From an uncultured Gemmatimonadota bacterium (lineage in GTDB: Bacteria > Gemmatimonadota > Gemmatimonadetes > Gemmatimonadales > GWC2-71-9): a stretch of 34,884 nucleotides of DNA. This document shows positions 22,994-32,450 of this stretch, one piece after another. The position numbers and the translations under genes are program-made. The notes beneath the pieces were generated by a model, which did not search any database, was not told the DNA's origin, and saw only the letters and a program-made list of their open reading frames with translations. The stretch covers positions 1 through 34,884 of the forward strand of contig CALGOK010000055.1 in the NCBI GenBank assembly GCA_937961295.1, given 5' to 3'. Positions within the stretch are counted from its first letter, which is position 1. The number at the start of each line of letters is the position of its first letter.

Positions 22994-24433
22994 CTACCCC
23001 AACACCCGCGACCCGATCACCAGCACCGCGATCGGCAGCAGCACCACGAACAGCACGTCCACCAGTCCGCCGCTCACCGCCATCTCCTTGATCGTGATCC
23101 GCCCGGTGCCGTAGACGATCGCGTTGGGTGGTGTCGAAACCGGAAGCATGAACCCGCCGCTCGCGGCCATCGCGGTGGCGAGTGCCGGGATCATGGGGAT
23201 CGCGCCGTCACCCAGCGCGAGGGTCGCGACGATCGGCAGGAACGCCGCCGTGATCGCCGTGTTGCTGGCGAACTCCGAGAGCACGATCACCGTCACCACC
23301 AGCACCAGCACCATCGCCAGCGGCGGCCAGTCGGTCACCCCGCCGAGCCGGACGCCGATCCAGTCGGCGAGTCCGCTCTCCTGGATCCCGGCCGCCAGCG
23401 AGAGTCCGCCGCCGAACAGCAGCAGCACTCCCCAGGGCAACCGCTCCGCCTGTTGCCAGCCGATCACCTGCCGCAGGGGCCGCCACTGCATCGGGATCGC
23501 GAAGAGGGCGATGGCCGCTGCGATCGCGATCCCGGTGTCGCTGATCGCCGGCACGAACCGTTCGAGCAGCGGTCGGCCGATCCATGCCATCGCCGCCGCC
23601 GCGGTGACTGCCCCGGCGAACCATTCCTCGCGCGACGGATTCCCCAGCGCGGCGCGCTCCGAGGCCAGCAAGGCCGCCCCGCCGGCGATCGGCTGGTCGT
23701 CGAGCGTGTGGATCACCCGCGTGAGCAGCAGCCAGGTCAGCGGCAGGGCCACGACCACCACCGGCACCGCCACCACCATCCACTCCGCGAAGCCGATCCG
23801 GACGCCGTAGCTCTCCAGCATGAACCCCGCGAACAGCGCGTTGGGCGGCGTGCCGATGATGGTGCCGAGGCCGCCGATCGTCGCGGCGTAGGCGATGCCG
23901 AGGAGGAGGGCGCTGGGAAACGCGCCGCCGTCGTTCCGTCCTCCCTGCAAGGCGATGACGGCCAGCGCCATCGGCAGGATCATCACCGTGGTGGCGGTGT
24001 TGCTCACCCACATGCTGATGAACGCGGTGACCAGCATGAAGCCGAGGATCAGCGCGGCCGGTCGGGTGCCGACCACCGAAAGGGTGGCAAGTGCCAGCCG
24101 GCGGTGCAGCCCCGTGCACTCCAGTGCCAGCGCAATCAGGAAGCCGCCGAGGAAGAGGAAGATCACCGGGTTGGCGTACGGTGCCGCGGTGTCATTGAGC
24201 GTGGTGACGCCGAGCAGAGGGAACAGCACCAGCGGCAGCAGGGCGGTGACCGGGATCGGCACCGCCTCGGTGATCCACCAGGTGGCCATCAGCGCCGCGA
24301 CCGCGGCGGTGCGCCACCCCGCGATCGCCATCCCTTCCGGTGCCGGGAGCAGCAGGATGGCGAGGAAGAGCAGCGGACCGATGACCAGGCCCAGGCGGGG
24401 ACGGATGGCGTCATGCGAGGCGGGAGACGTCAA
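22994..24433 (-). CDS. DASS/SLC13-family sodium-coupled dicarboxylate transporter
   Basis: A 479-aa membrane protein with about 11-12 helices. Key SLC13 motifs are WITEAVPIPVTALLP and the two SNT Na+-binding motifs: MWVSNTATTVMILP and EFASNTAITAAFLP. The hairpin/loop motifs YAATIGGLGTIIGTPPNA and LPVSTPPNAIVYGTG are in the right order. It should import di- or tricarboxylates or sulfate with Na+. Start is TTG 24433, preceded by GGGGGA; no in-frame ATG is close. The hydrophilic linker ALQGGRNDGGAF is encoded by a 13-nt copy of a repeat arm (see findings). Confidence 0.93.
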   Translation of the reverse strand: MTSPASHDAIRPRLGLVIGPLLFLAILLLPAPEGMAIAGWRTAAVAALMATWWITEAVPIPVTALLPLVLFPLLGVTTLNDTAAPYANPVIFLFLGGFLIALALECTGLHRRLALATLSVVGTRPAALILGFMLVTAFISMWVSNTATTVMILPMALAVIALQGGRNDGGAFPSALLLGIAYAATIGGLGTIIGTPPNALFAGFMLESYGVRIGFAEWMVVAVPVVVVALPLTWLLLTRVIHTLDDQPIAGGAALLASERAALGNPSREEWFAGAVTAAAAMAWIGRPLLERFVPAISDTGIAIAAAIALFAIPMQWRPLRQVIGWQQAERLPWGVLLLFGGGLSLAAGIQESGLADWIGVRLGGVTDWPPLAMVLVLVVTVIVLSEFASNTAITAAFLPIVATLALGDGAIPMIPALATAMAASGGFMLPVSTPPNAIVYGTGRITIKEMAVSGGLVDVLFVVLLPIAVLVIGSRVLG

Positions 24434-24529
24434 GGATTCCCCCAGCCGCGGCCGTCAGGCCGCGGGGATTCGGAAAAGGCGATGCGATTCGATCGTGGGC
24501 GGCATCCCCGCGGCGCGCGGTATCAGATC

Positions 24530-24577
24530 GCGCGCCGCAAGCGGCGCGCCTGCAGGGGCAGCGCGTGCGGCGCCCCT
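24530..24577. repeat. GC-rich palindromes at the end of the DUF5916 gene
   Basis: GCGCGCCGC-AA-GCGGCGCGC (24530-24549) is a perfect 9-bp hairpin. AGGGGC (24554-24559) pairs with GCCCCT (24572-24577), overlapping the stop codon of the DUF5916 remainder. The rest of the 24434-24575 gap is GC-rich and contains no evident gene. Confidence 0.6.
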
Positions 24578-25307
24578 ACCACCTCATCAGGTACGCCAGC
24601 TTCAGGAAGAACGCATCGTCGCTCCGTTCCAGGTCGCGGAACGTGAGCGGCCGATCGCCGCGCAGGGTGGAGCCGTAGCCGAGGTAGGCCACGGTGCCCG
24701 GCGACGGCTCGAACGAGCCGAGCAGGTCGAGTCGCAGCCGGTCGGTGCGCTGCGGCGCGCTCGGCGTGCCGTTGATCACGATCGGGCTGCCGTCGCGGGA
24801 ATCCACCAGCGCCGCGCGCCGCTCGCTGCGATACTCGGCCACCGCACGGAAGAAGAGCGCCCGGCTGGGCTGGTACTCGAGCCGGATCCGCGGCAGGATG
24901 GTGCGCGCGAACTCGCTGCCGTCGCGCTCGCGCGTCAGCCGCTGGTAGGTGAGCGAGCCGGTGAGTCGCGTCGCATCGGAGAAGCGGAAATTCACCCCGC
25001 CGCTTACCCGGAATGAGCGCCCCTCGGCAGCCTCCGGGAAAATTGCCGTCTCGGAAGCGTTCACCTGCAGCGAGGCGTCCCACGCCCGCCACGTCGGGGT
25101 GTTGACCGAGAGGGTGACGTTGGCCGCGTCGACCACACCGGGCTGCGGCACGACCTGCTCCACCGGCCCGGTGGGCGAGCGTTGCACGCCGTAGCCGGCG
25201 TAGTCCTCGGGGTGGAACCGCACGAAGCCGAGCCCCGAACTGGTGCGGGCCCGCCAGCCGCCGCGGAGGTTGGCCGAGAGGTTGATCTCGTTGACGCCCT
25301 CGAGCGC
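24576..25307 (-). pseudogene. C-terminal remainder of DUF5916 gene after in-frame TAG
   Basis: 243 codons lie in the same frame as the gene ending at 25308, directly after its TAG. The sequence reads ALEGVNEINLSANLRGGW, then barrel strands such as RLTGSLTYQRLTRERDGSEF and IRLEYQPSRALFFRAVAEY, ending LKLAYLMRW, a plausible outer-membrane barrel terminus with C-terminal Trp. An internal ATG at 25223 could in principle start a fragment but lacks a signal peptide. Best read as the rest of one gene lost to a nonsense mutation, or recoded. Confidence 0.72.
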
Positions 25308-26873
25308 CTAGCTGCCGAGCAGACTGCCGGACTCCCAGATCCGGTTCAGGCCGCCGAACACGGTGAACTCCTCGAGCAGGGCACCGCGCGCGCCATAGTA
25401 GCGGTAGCGGTTGTTGAACCGCCCGGTCGCGATGCCGGTGCGGTTGACGAACCCGCTCCAGGTCTCGAAGTCGTCGCCGATGGCGGTGACCTTGTAGTTG
25501 AACCCGAAGGCGCGGCCGGTCCGGTCGACCTCCAGCTCCCAGATCGGATCGCTGCGGTCGAAGCTCACGTCGCCCTCGACCACCCGCGTGGTGGAGAGCC
25601 CGGCCTGGGCGGCGAAGTAGTACACCGTGCCGAACACCAGCCGCGTGTCGGCGGCCAGCACCCGGTTGTGCACGTCGCCTTCGTCGCGATTGGTCAGCGT
25701 CACGCCGGCCACCGAGTTGTCGCCGATGTCACGGCGCACCCGGGTGATGTTGGCGAGCGCGTCGTCGCCAGGCGGGAGCGTACGCGACTGCGAGAACTCG
25801 TCGATCGCCGTGAGATGCGCCAGCGACCACGAGCCGAACTTGCCGGTCACCTTGGCGCCCGCGAGCGGGTTCGCCACGGTGCGGGTGTACACCAGGTTGT
25901 TCGGCGACGAGAAGAGGTCGACGCCCTCGAGGAAGAACGGCCGGCGCTCGGGAAAGAACAGGGCGAAGCGCTCGTTGATCGTCACCAGCCCGACGTCGGA
26001 CTCCACCTGCGAGAAGTCGGGGTTGTAGGTGCCGTCGATGGTGAGGCGCGTGAAGCCCAGGCGCGCATTGGCGCCCACTTCGCCATTGAAGCCGTCCCGC
26101 TCGAAGCCGCTCGGGGTGCGGATTCCCGGGGCGTCGGCCACGAAGGTGGGTTGCAGCTCGACCACCACGCCGCGGGAAATGTCGCGAATCCCGGTGATGC
26201 TCCCCGCCTGCGCCAGGAACGACGCGTTGCCGCGGCGCACGTCGGTCCAGGTGTCGGTGTAGCCTGTGCGCTGCGTCACCCGCTCGACGTTGAATCCCCA
26301 GGTCTGCACCTCGCCACCGCCCCAGCGCAGCGACTTGAACGGGATGCGCACCTCCGCCTCCCATCCCCAGGGCGTGCGGCGGCCCTTGCTGTCCCAGAGG
26401 AAGTCGGGATTGCGGTCGGTGTTGCCGAGCCCGAAGCCGCCACCGCTGGTGGAGAAACCGCCCTCCGACCGGGTGCCGTCGTCCTGCACTCCAAGCGGAT
26501 TGACGCCGAAGAAGTACGCGCGTCGCCGGTCGTTGAAGGTGTCGAGGAAGACGGTGACCTTGTCGTCGCTGCCGATGTTGTCGCGGTCGGCCAGCGTGGC
26601 GCGAACGCTGCCGGGCTGCCGGTCGTAGGCGCGGATTCCCACGTGGATCGCGCCGGGCGCGTACCAGACCAGCACCACCGTGGAGTCCTCGGCCGGCCGG
26701 CCGTCCACCGGCTGGTACTGCCGGAATCCGTCCAGGCGCGTTGCCTGGAGCCACACCGGCTCGTCGAGCACGCCGTCGATGGTGACGGTGGTGTCGACCC
26801 GCGGGATGGTGACCGTGGGCGCCTGCGCGGCGAGCGGCGCGGCGAGGAGGAGCAGGAGGGGAAGGGTACGCAT
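25308..26873 (-). CDS. CBM9-like/DUF5916 outer-membrane protein, ends at internal TAG
   Basis: 521 aa from ATG 26873, the start fixed by the signal peptide MRTLPLLLLLAAPLAAQ. Residues about 20-190 form a CBM9-like sandwich: VDTTVTIDGVLDEPVWLQAT, then VVLVWYAPGAIHVGIRAYD, VTVFLDTFNDRRRAYFFGVN and GWEAEVRIPFKSLRWGGG. The DUF5916 barrel follows (RRGNASFLAQAGSITGI, NPDFSQVESDVGLV, RRPFFLEGVDLFSSP and many aromatic strands). TAG at 25308-25310 stops it after ESGSLLGS, but the frame continues 243 codons with barrel sequence. Without that part the barrel probably would not insert. Confidence 0.85.
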   Translation of the reverse strand: MRTLPLLLLLAAPLAAQAPTVTIPRVDTTVTIDGVLDEPVWLQATRLDGFRQYQPVDGRPAEDSTVVLVWYAPGAIHVGIRAYDRQPGSVRATLADRDNIGSDDKVTVFLDTFNDRRRAYFFGVNPLGVQDDGTRSEGGFSTSGGGFGLGNTDRNPDFLWDSKGRRTPWGWEAEVRIPFKSLRWGGGEVQTWGFNVERVTQRTGYTDTWTDVRRGNASFLAQAGSITGIRDISRGVVVELQPTFVADAPGIRTPSGFERDGFNGEVGANARLGFTRLTIDGTYNPDFSQVESDVGLVTINERFALFFPERRPFFLEGVDLFSSPNNLVYTRTVANPLAGAKVTGKFGSWSLAHLTAIDEFSQSRTLPPGDDALANITRVRRDIGDNSVAGVTLTNRDEGDVHNRVLAADTRLVFGTVYYFAAQAGLSTTRVVEGDVSFDRSDPIWELEVDRTGRAFGFNYKVTAIGDDFETWSGFVNRTGIATGRFNNRYRYYGARGALLEEFTVFGGLNRIWESGSLLGS

Positions 26874-26890
26874 GGGGGCGGAATCTAAGC

Positions 26891-26962
26891 GCGACAACGC
26901 GAGGGGCGAGGAGCGAGGGGCGTTGTTCAGCGCCCTTCGCCCCTCGCCCTTCGCCATGTCGC
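26891..26962. repeat. 32-bp heptad-armed inverted repeat between genes
   Basis: Arms 26891-26922 and 26931-26962 match at 27 of 32 positions. Two of the five mismatches would be G-U pairs in RNA. The left arm has three 7-nt units (GCGAGG plus one base). The loop is 8 nt. It begins 17 nt upstream of the DUF5916 start and its right edge touches the permease stop codon. It is likely the terminator of the exporter operon, since it lies directly beyond the permease gene. Confidence 0.82.
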
Positions 26963-28176
26963 TATTCGTACCGCAGCGCCTGGATCGGGTCGAGGCTCGC
27001 CGCGCGGCGGGCCGGCCAGAGGCCGAAGAACAGTCCCACCACCGCCGAGAAGCCGAACGCGACCGCCACGGCCACCGGCGAGATCTCCGTGCTCCAGCCG
27101 AGCTTGACCGAGACGAACTCGGACGTGGCGCCGCCGAGCAGGATGCCGACGATGCCGCCGCTCAGGCAGAGCACCAGCGCCTCGACCAGGAACTGGCTCA
27201 TGATGGTGAGGCGCGTGGCGCCGAGCGCCTTGCGGATGCCGATCTCCTTGGTTCGTTCGGTGACCGACACCAGCATGATGTTCATGATGCCGATGCCACC
27301 AACCAGCAGCGACACCGCCGCGATCGACAGCAGCAGCGCGCTGAACGTCTTGGTGGTGTCCTCGGCGGTGGCGAGGAAGTCGGTCGGCGAGCGGAGCGTG
27401 AAGTCGTTGTTGCCGCCCGGCCGGATCCGGTGCTCGCGCCGCATGATCCGCTCGAGCTCCACCAGCGCCTGTTCCTGCGGGACCCCATCGCGCACGGTGA
27501 CCGAGATGGTGCGCAACCGGTCGCTCCCCATCACCCGGTACTGGGCGGTGGTGAGCGGGACGAGGATCTGCTCGTCGGGGTTCTGCCACCCCTGGGCGCC
27601 CTTCTCGCTGAGGATCCCGACCACCTCGAACGGGATCGAGCGGATGGTGATGGTCTGGCCGATCAGCGCCTGCGGGTTCTGCCCCAGCATGTCGGGCACC
27701 GCGGAGCCGACCACGGCGTAGCGCTGGCGCGACGCATTGTCGCCGTCGCTGAACATCCGGCCGTGCGTGATGGTGTAGTTGCGCGCCTTGAGGTACTCGG
27801 GCGTGGTGCCCACCACGCTCACGTTGATGTTGCGGTTGGCGAGCTCCACCTGCTGGCGGCGCTCCATCTCGGGGGCGAGCGCGTCGATCACGGCGGCCGC
27901 GTCGCGGCGAATCGCCCGCGCGTCGTCGGTGGTGAGCGGTGCGCCTCCCTCGCGCGCCACGCCGGCGAAGCGGTCCTGGCCGGCGTTGATCTGGATCAGG
28001 TTGGCACCGAGCGCGTTGATCCGGTCCTCCACGGCCTTCTGGGCACCGGTGCCCATCGCCACCACCGTGATCACGGCGGCGACACCGATGATCACGCCGA
28101 GCATGGTGAGCATCGCGCGCAGCTTGTTGGCGCGGATGCTCCCCATCGCGACGCGGATCGTCTCTCCGATCATCAT
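26962..28176 (-). CDS. MacB-type ABC exporter permease
   Basis: A 404-aa permease with four membrane helices. TM1 is near the N-terminus (MLTMLGVIIGVAAVITVVAMG), followed by the large periplasmic MacB domain (about 45-280: INALGANLIQINAG, FSDGDNASRQRYAVVGSAV). TM2-4 lie in 285-395, with LVGGIGIMNIMLVSVTERTKEIGIRKALGATR, the hallmark coupling segment of MacB/FtsX permeases. The final segment GLWPARRAASLDPIQALRYE is also typical. It forms the membrane part of the tripartite exporter with the adaptor and ATPase. Confidence 0.93.
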   Translation of the reverse strand: MMIGETIRVAMGSIRANKLRAMLTMLGVIIGVAAVITVVAMGTGAQKAVEDRINALGANLIQINAGQDRFAGVAREGGAPLTTDDARAIRRDAAAVIDALAPEMERRQQVELANRNINVSVVGTTPEYLKARNYTITHGRMFSDGDNASRQRYAVVGSAVPDMLGQNPQALIGQTITIRSIPFEVVGILSEKGAQGWQNPDEQILVPLTTAQYRVMGSDRLRTISVTVRDGVPQEQALVELERIMRREHRIRPGGNNDFTLRSPTDFLATAEDTTKTFSALLLSIAAVSLLVGGIGIMNIMLVSVTERTKEIGIRKALGATRLTIMSQFLVEALVLCLSGGIVGILLGGATSEFVSVKLGWSTEISPVAVAVAFGFSAVVGLFFGLWPARRAASLDPIQALRYE

Positions 28177-28189
28177 GGTTCGCGTCCCC

Positions 28190-29601
28190 CTACCGGCTGC
28201 CCTGGCCGGGCAGTCCGGAGTTGCGGCTCATCCGCTCCTGCAGCCCCTGCTGCGACTGGATCAGCGAGGCGCTCGGCAGGAGCAGCACCGAGTCCTGCGC
28301 GGTGAGGCCGCTCTTGACCTCGCTGTAGTCCATGTCGGTGATCCCGGTCTGGACGTACACCGGCGTGGGCTTGCCGCCGCGCAGCGCGAAGACCACGTAG
28401 CGGCCGCCGAACATCGCATCCTGCGAACTGCCGCCGCCGCGGTTGCCGCGACCGCCGCCCATCTGGGCCCGCGCTGCGGCCATGATCGCCTGCTCCTCGG
28501 CGGTGAGCTGCTGGCCCGAGCGCTGCTTGGCGAACACCGCCATCATCTGCTCGCGGGTCGGTGCCGCGGACGCGCGGGCAGTGTCCCGCAGCGCGCCCGC
28601 CGCCCCGGTGTCGCCGTCGGTGGCCGGCTGGCTGCGGGCCTGCTCGAGCATGACCTGCAGGTCCGCGGGGTCGATCCCCAGCACGCTGGCGGCCGACTCG
28701 ACGTCGCGCTCGGTGCGGAGCGCCGAGTTGGGGATCGCCATCACGCTGTCGGCGCGACCCACCGAGATGTTCACTTCGGTGTTCATCCCCGGCTTCAGCA
28801 GGTTGTCGGCGTTGTTGATCCGCACCAGCACCGGGAACATCGTCACGTTCTGGATCGTGTCGGCCTGCGGCTCGATCTTGAGCACCTCGCCGCGGAACGG
28901 CCGGTTGGGATACGCCTCCACCGTCACGTTGGCGTTGAGCCCCGGGCGCAGCTTGCCGATGTCGGTCTCGTCGACATAGGTCTTGACCTGCACCAGCGAG
29001 AGGTCGGCCATCTTGAGCAGGACGGTGCCGCCACCCACGTCGCTGGTGGGCGAGGAGATCACCGCGCCGCGCTCGACGTTCTTGGAGATGATCGTGCCGG
29101 TGATCGGCGCGCGCACCTCGGTGTCGTCGAGCGCGATCTTGGCGTTCTCGACCTCGGTCTGCGCCGAGATGAGCGAGGCCTTGGCGTTGGCGACGTCGAG
29201 CGAGGAGGTCTCGAACTCCTGCTCGGTGATCGCCTTGGCCTGGAACAGCTCCTGGGCGCGGCGGTACTGCGATTCCGCGTTGCGGAGCCGTGCCTGCGCC
29301 ACCTCGAGCTGGGCCTCGGCCTGGTCGAAGCGGTTCTGCGGCACCCGCCGGTCGATGCGCGCCAGCACCGTGCCGCGCTGCACCAGCTGGCCGGTCTCCA
29401 CCCGGAACTCGAGGATCTCGCCCGACGCCTTGGACTTCACTTCCACGACGGTGTCGGGAAGGATGGCGCCGGCGGCCTGCGCGGTGACGCTGATGTTGCG
29501 CACCGTCACCGGCACCGCCTGGTACACCGGCAGCTCCTCCTCCTCGGCGCACGCGGCGGCGAGGAGCCCGAGCAGGGCGATCTGGGTCAAGCGGACTGCG
29601 T

Positions 29602-29605
<4 letters not shown>
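28190..29605 (-). CDS. MacA-like periplasmic adaptor lipoprotein with inserted loop
   Basis: 471 aa from GTG 29605, which overlaps the ATPase stop by 4 nt. The lipobox LLAAAC puts the lipidated Cys at 19. Adaptor order: lipoyl half (ILPDTVVEVKSKASGEILEF, about 49-68), a coiled-coil hairpin (QAEAQLEVAQARLRNAESQY...SLISAQTEVENAKIALDD, 95-161), the second lipoyl half (VRAPITGTIISK), beta-barrel and membrane-proximal domains. Between IPNSALRTER and YVVFALRGG, residues about 301-400 are an unusual Ala/Gln/Gly-rich insert with QQLTAEEQAIM and MGGGRGNRGGG. MacA links MacB to TolC. Confidence 0.92.
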
Positions 29606-30362
<757 letters not shown>

Positions 30363-30366
<4 letters not shown>

Positions 30367-31673
30367 TGCAGCGTCCTTCCGATGAGGGCCTCGATCTGGG
30401 CCTTGGCGCGCAGGTAGTCGAACCGCGCCCGGACCTCCTGCACCTGCGCCGAGGTGACCTGCTCCTGCACCTGCGTGAGCTCCAGCACGGTGGCCACGCC
30501 GAGCCGGTAGCGCTGCTCGGTGACGCGGAGGTTCTCCTGCGCCGCCTGCACGCTGATCTGGGCCACCTGGATCGCCTCGCGGGCGTTGGCCAGCGACGCG
30601 TAGTACTGGGTCAGCGACGCGGCGATCTGGCGGCGCTGGTCCTCGAGCGTCGCGATCCGGTTGTCGACCTGGATCGCCGCGTTCTCGATCTGGGTCTCGC
30701 GCTGCAGCGAGGTCCACGGCGAGAACGAGAACGAGAGGCGCAGGTTCCGGCGCGGCTCGAGCTCGTAGTCGTTGCTCTTCTGCGCAGTCCACGTGTTGTT
30801 GGCCGACGCGCTGATGGTCGGCCAGTAGTTGGACTTCTGCGAGCGGAGCTGCGCCTGCGCCGCCTGGAGCGCGGCCAGGCTCGACCGGATCGCCGGCGAC
30901 GAGGCCTCCGCCTCGATCCGGATCCCGGTGGTGTCGAGCAGCACCGGCTGGCGGTAGAACGCCGAGTCGTCGACCGCGGTCACCCGCCCCTCGACCCCGG
31001 TCAGGCGCGCCAGCGACGCCTCGCTGGTGGCGAGGGTGGCCTGCGCCTGCAGCAGCTGCTGCCGTGCCTGGCCAAGCTGCACCAGCGCCGTGAGCGAGTC
31101 GGTCCGCTGCCCGGCGCCGCTCTGCAGCCGCGCCGACGCGATCGCCAGCTGCTGCTCGGCGCGCTCCACGGCGGCCTCGTTCACCCGCAACAGCTCGAGA
31201 TTGGAGAGCACGTCGAAGAACGAATTGGTGACCGTGAGCCGGTTCTGGAACCGCGCCGACACCAGCCCCGCCTCGGCGGCGGTCTCGTTGGCCCGCGCTG
31301 CGCCCATGTCGTGGCTGCGGCCGAAGCCGTCGAACAGCGTCACCGAGGCGTTGGCCCCGAACGAATAGCTCGGGTTGGTGGTGTTGCCGCTGATGATGTC
31401 ACCGGTCACCGGGTCGACGCGCGACGGGCCCGAGGACCACAGCACGTCGGCGTTGACCGGGAAGGTGATCTGCGGGATGTACTGCCACGTCTGGGTCCGC
31501 ACGCCGAGCTCGGCGCTGCGGAGCGAGCCGCGCGCCTGCACCACCGTCGGCGCCACGTCCTCGGAGCGGCGGATCGCCTCCTCGAGGGTGAGCGCCACCG
31601 GCGCCTGGGCGGCGAGCGGGGCGACGAGCAGGGCCAGCGCCGCCATCGGCGCGAGGCGGCTAGCGACGGTCAC
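30363..31673 (-). CDS. TolC-family outer-membrane efflux protein
   Basis: 436 aa from GTG 31673, which overlaps the preceding stop by 14 nt and has GAGGG 8 nt upstream; the longer frame encodes no signal sequence. Signal peptide LAPMAALALLVAPLAAQ. TolC-like duplicated helices: LTLEEAIRRSEDVAPTVVQAR, NSFFDVLSNLELLRVNEAAVERAEQQLAIASARL, and VDNRIATLEDQRRQIAASLTQYYASLANAREAIQ, ending EQRYRLGVATVLELTQVQEQV. It forms the outer-membrane channel. Confidence 0.92.
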
Positions 31674-32112
31674 GCGGCGGGCCCTCGTTGGTGCGCTGCT
31701 CGCGGTCGCGGCGGCGCCGTTCATCGTATGCACGGACAATGGAGTCGTACCTTTCCTGTTGCGGCGCGGTGAGCAGCCCCCGAACCGCGGCGCGCGTCTG
31801 CGCACGCCGCGCATCGAGCTCCGGACGAACCAGGGCGAAGAGCGAATCGGTCTGCGGCCGGATCCGCCGCACGATCGAGTCCATCCCCTTCTCACCCTGC
31901 CGATAGATCGCCCGCACGCTGTCCAGCTGGGCGTCGCTCAGGTCCAGCGCCCGCATCCACTCGGGCCCGCCACCGCGACCGCCGGAGCCGCGATGCTCGA
32001 GTTCCACCGTGCCCGACCGGGCGGCGACCGCCATCCCCGCGCCCCCGGCAACCACGCCGAGGGCGAACATCGCACCGAGGAGCACCACGGCTCGTGCGCG
32101 CGAGGTGATCAT
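31660..32112 (-). CDS. Spy/CpxP-like periplasmic protein
   Basis: 150 aa from ATG 32112, overlapping the anti-sigma stop (ATGA). An N-terminal signal-anchor (AVVLLGAMFALGVVAGGAG) precedes a helical domain with LDLSDAQLDSVRAIYRQGEKGMDSIVRRI and LLTAPQQERYDSIVRAYDERRRRDREQ, resembling Spy/CpxP/CnrX-type metal or stress-sensing proteins (LSDAQLD and LTAPQQERYD are LTxxQ-like). It is encoded between the anti-sigma and TolC genes. Possible role: periplasmic sensor or chaperone modulating the ECF anti-sigma factor. Confidence 0.72.
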   Translation of the reverse strand: MITSRARAVVLLGAMFALGVVAGGAGMAVAARSGTVELEHRGSGGRGGGPEWMRALDLSDAQLDSVRAIYRQGEKGMDSIVRRIRPQTDSLFALVRPELDARRAQTRAAVRGLLTAPQQERYDSIVRAYDERRRRDREQRTNEGPPRDRR

Positions 32113-32450
32113 TGGCCGCTCGTCCACGACGCGAGAATCACGTCGGCGGCCGGGCGTTCGCCGTCAAGGAGCTGCACCGCCACCGATTCCTCAGTGCCCC
32201 CGGTGGTCGCACCGTTGCCGAGCAGCGTGTAGCCCGTCGCCAGCGCGGCAGCCGCCGCGGTGGTGGCCATCACGCCCCGCCAGAACCACCCGGCGAGCAC
32301 CTCGTCCCACGTCCGCTCCCGGCGCTGGCGCACCAGCGCGCGCAACCGCGTGACGAACGCCCCGTCGTGCGGCATCGCCAGCGCCTCGCGCAGCGCCGGT
32401 CCCAGCTCGGGATCCGGCACGGGGTCGAACGACGTCGACCGGTCACTCAT
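32109..32450 (-). CDS. Short anti-sigma-like membrane protein
   Basis: 113 aa from ATG 32450, overlapping the sigma stop by 8 nt. The cytoplasmic segment (1-55: PELGPALREALAMPHDGAFVTRLRALVRQRRERTWDEVLAG) precedes one membrane helix (WRGVMATTAAAAALATGYTLL) and a short periplasmic tail with VAVQLLDGERPAADVILASW. Its position and topology suggest an anti-sigma factor. No zinc motif is visible and the family is not recognised, so the role is inferred from context. Confidence 0.72.
   Translation of the reverse strand: MSDRSTSFDPVPDPELGPALREALAMPHDGAFVTRLRALVRQRRERTWDEVLAGWFWRGVMATTAAAAALATGYTLLGNGATTGGTEESVAVQLLDGERPAADVILASWTSGQ

Noticed and set aside
22094..24646. Very long plus-strand open frame (850 codons) across nhaA and the DASS gene
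   Set aside because: It overlaps two well-supported genes, one on each strand, consists of Arg/His/Gly-rich low-complexity text and has no domain; it is a high-GC shadow.
25182..26888. 568-codon plus-strand open frame opposite DUF5916
   Set aside because: Shadow of the minus-strand gene; it would bridge the TAG but has no signal peptide or family motif.
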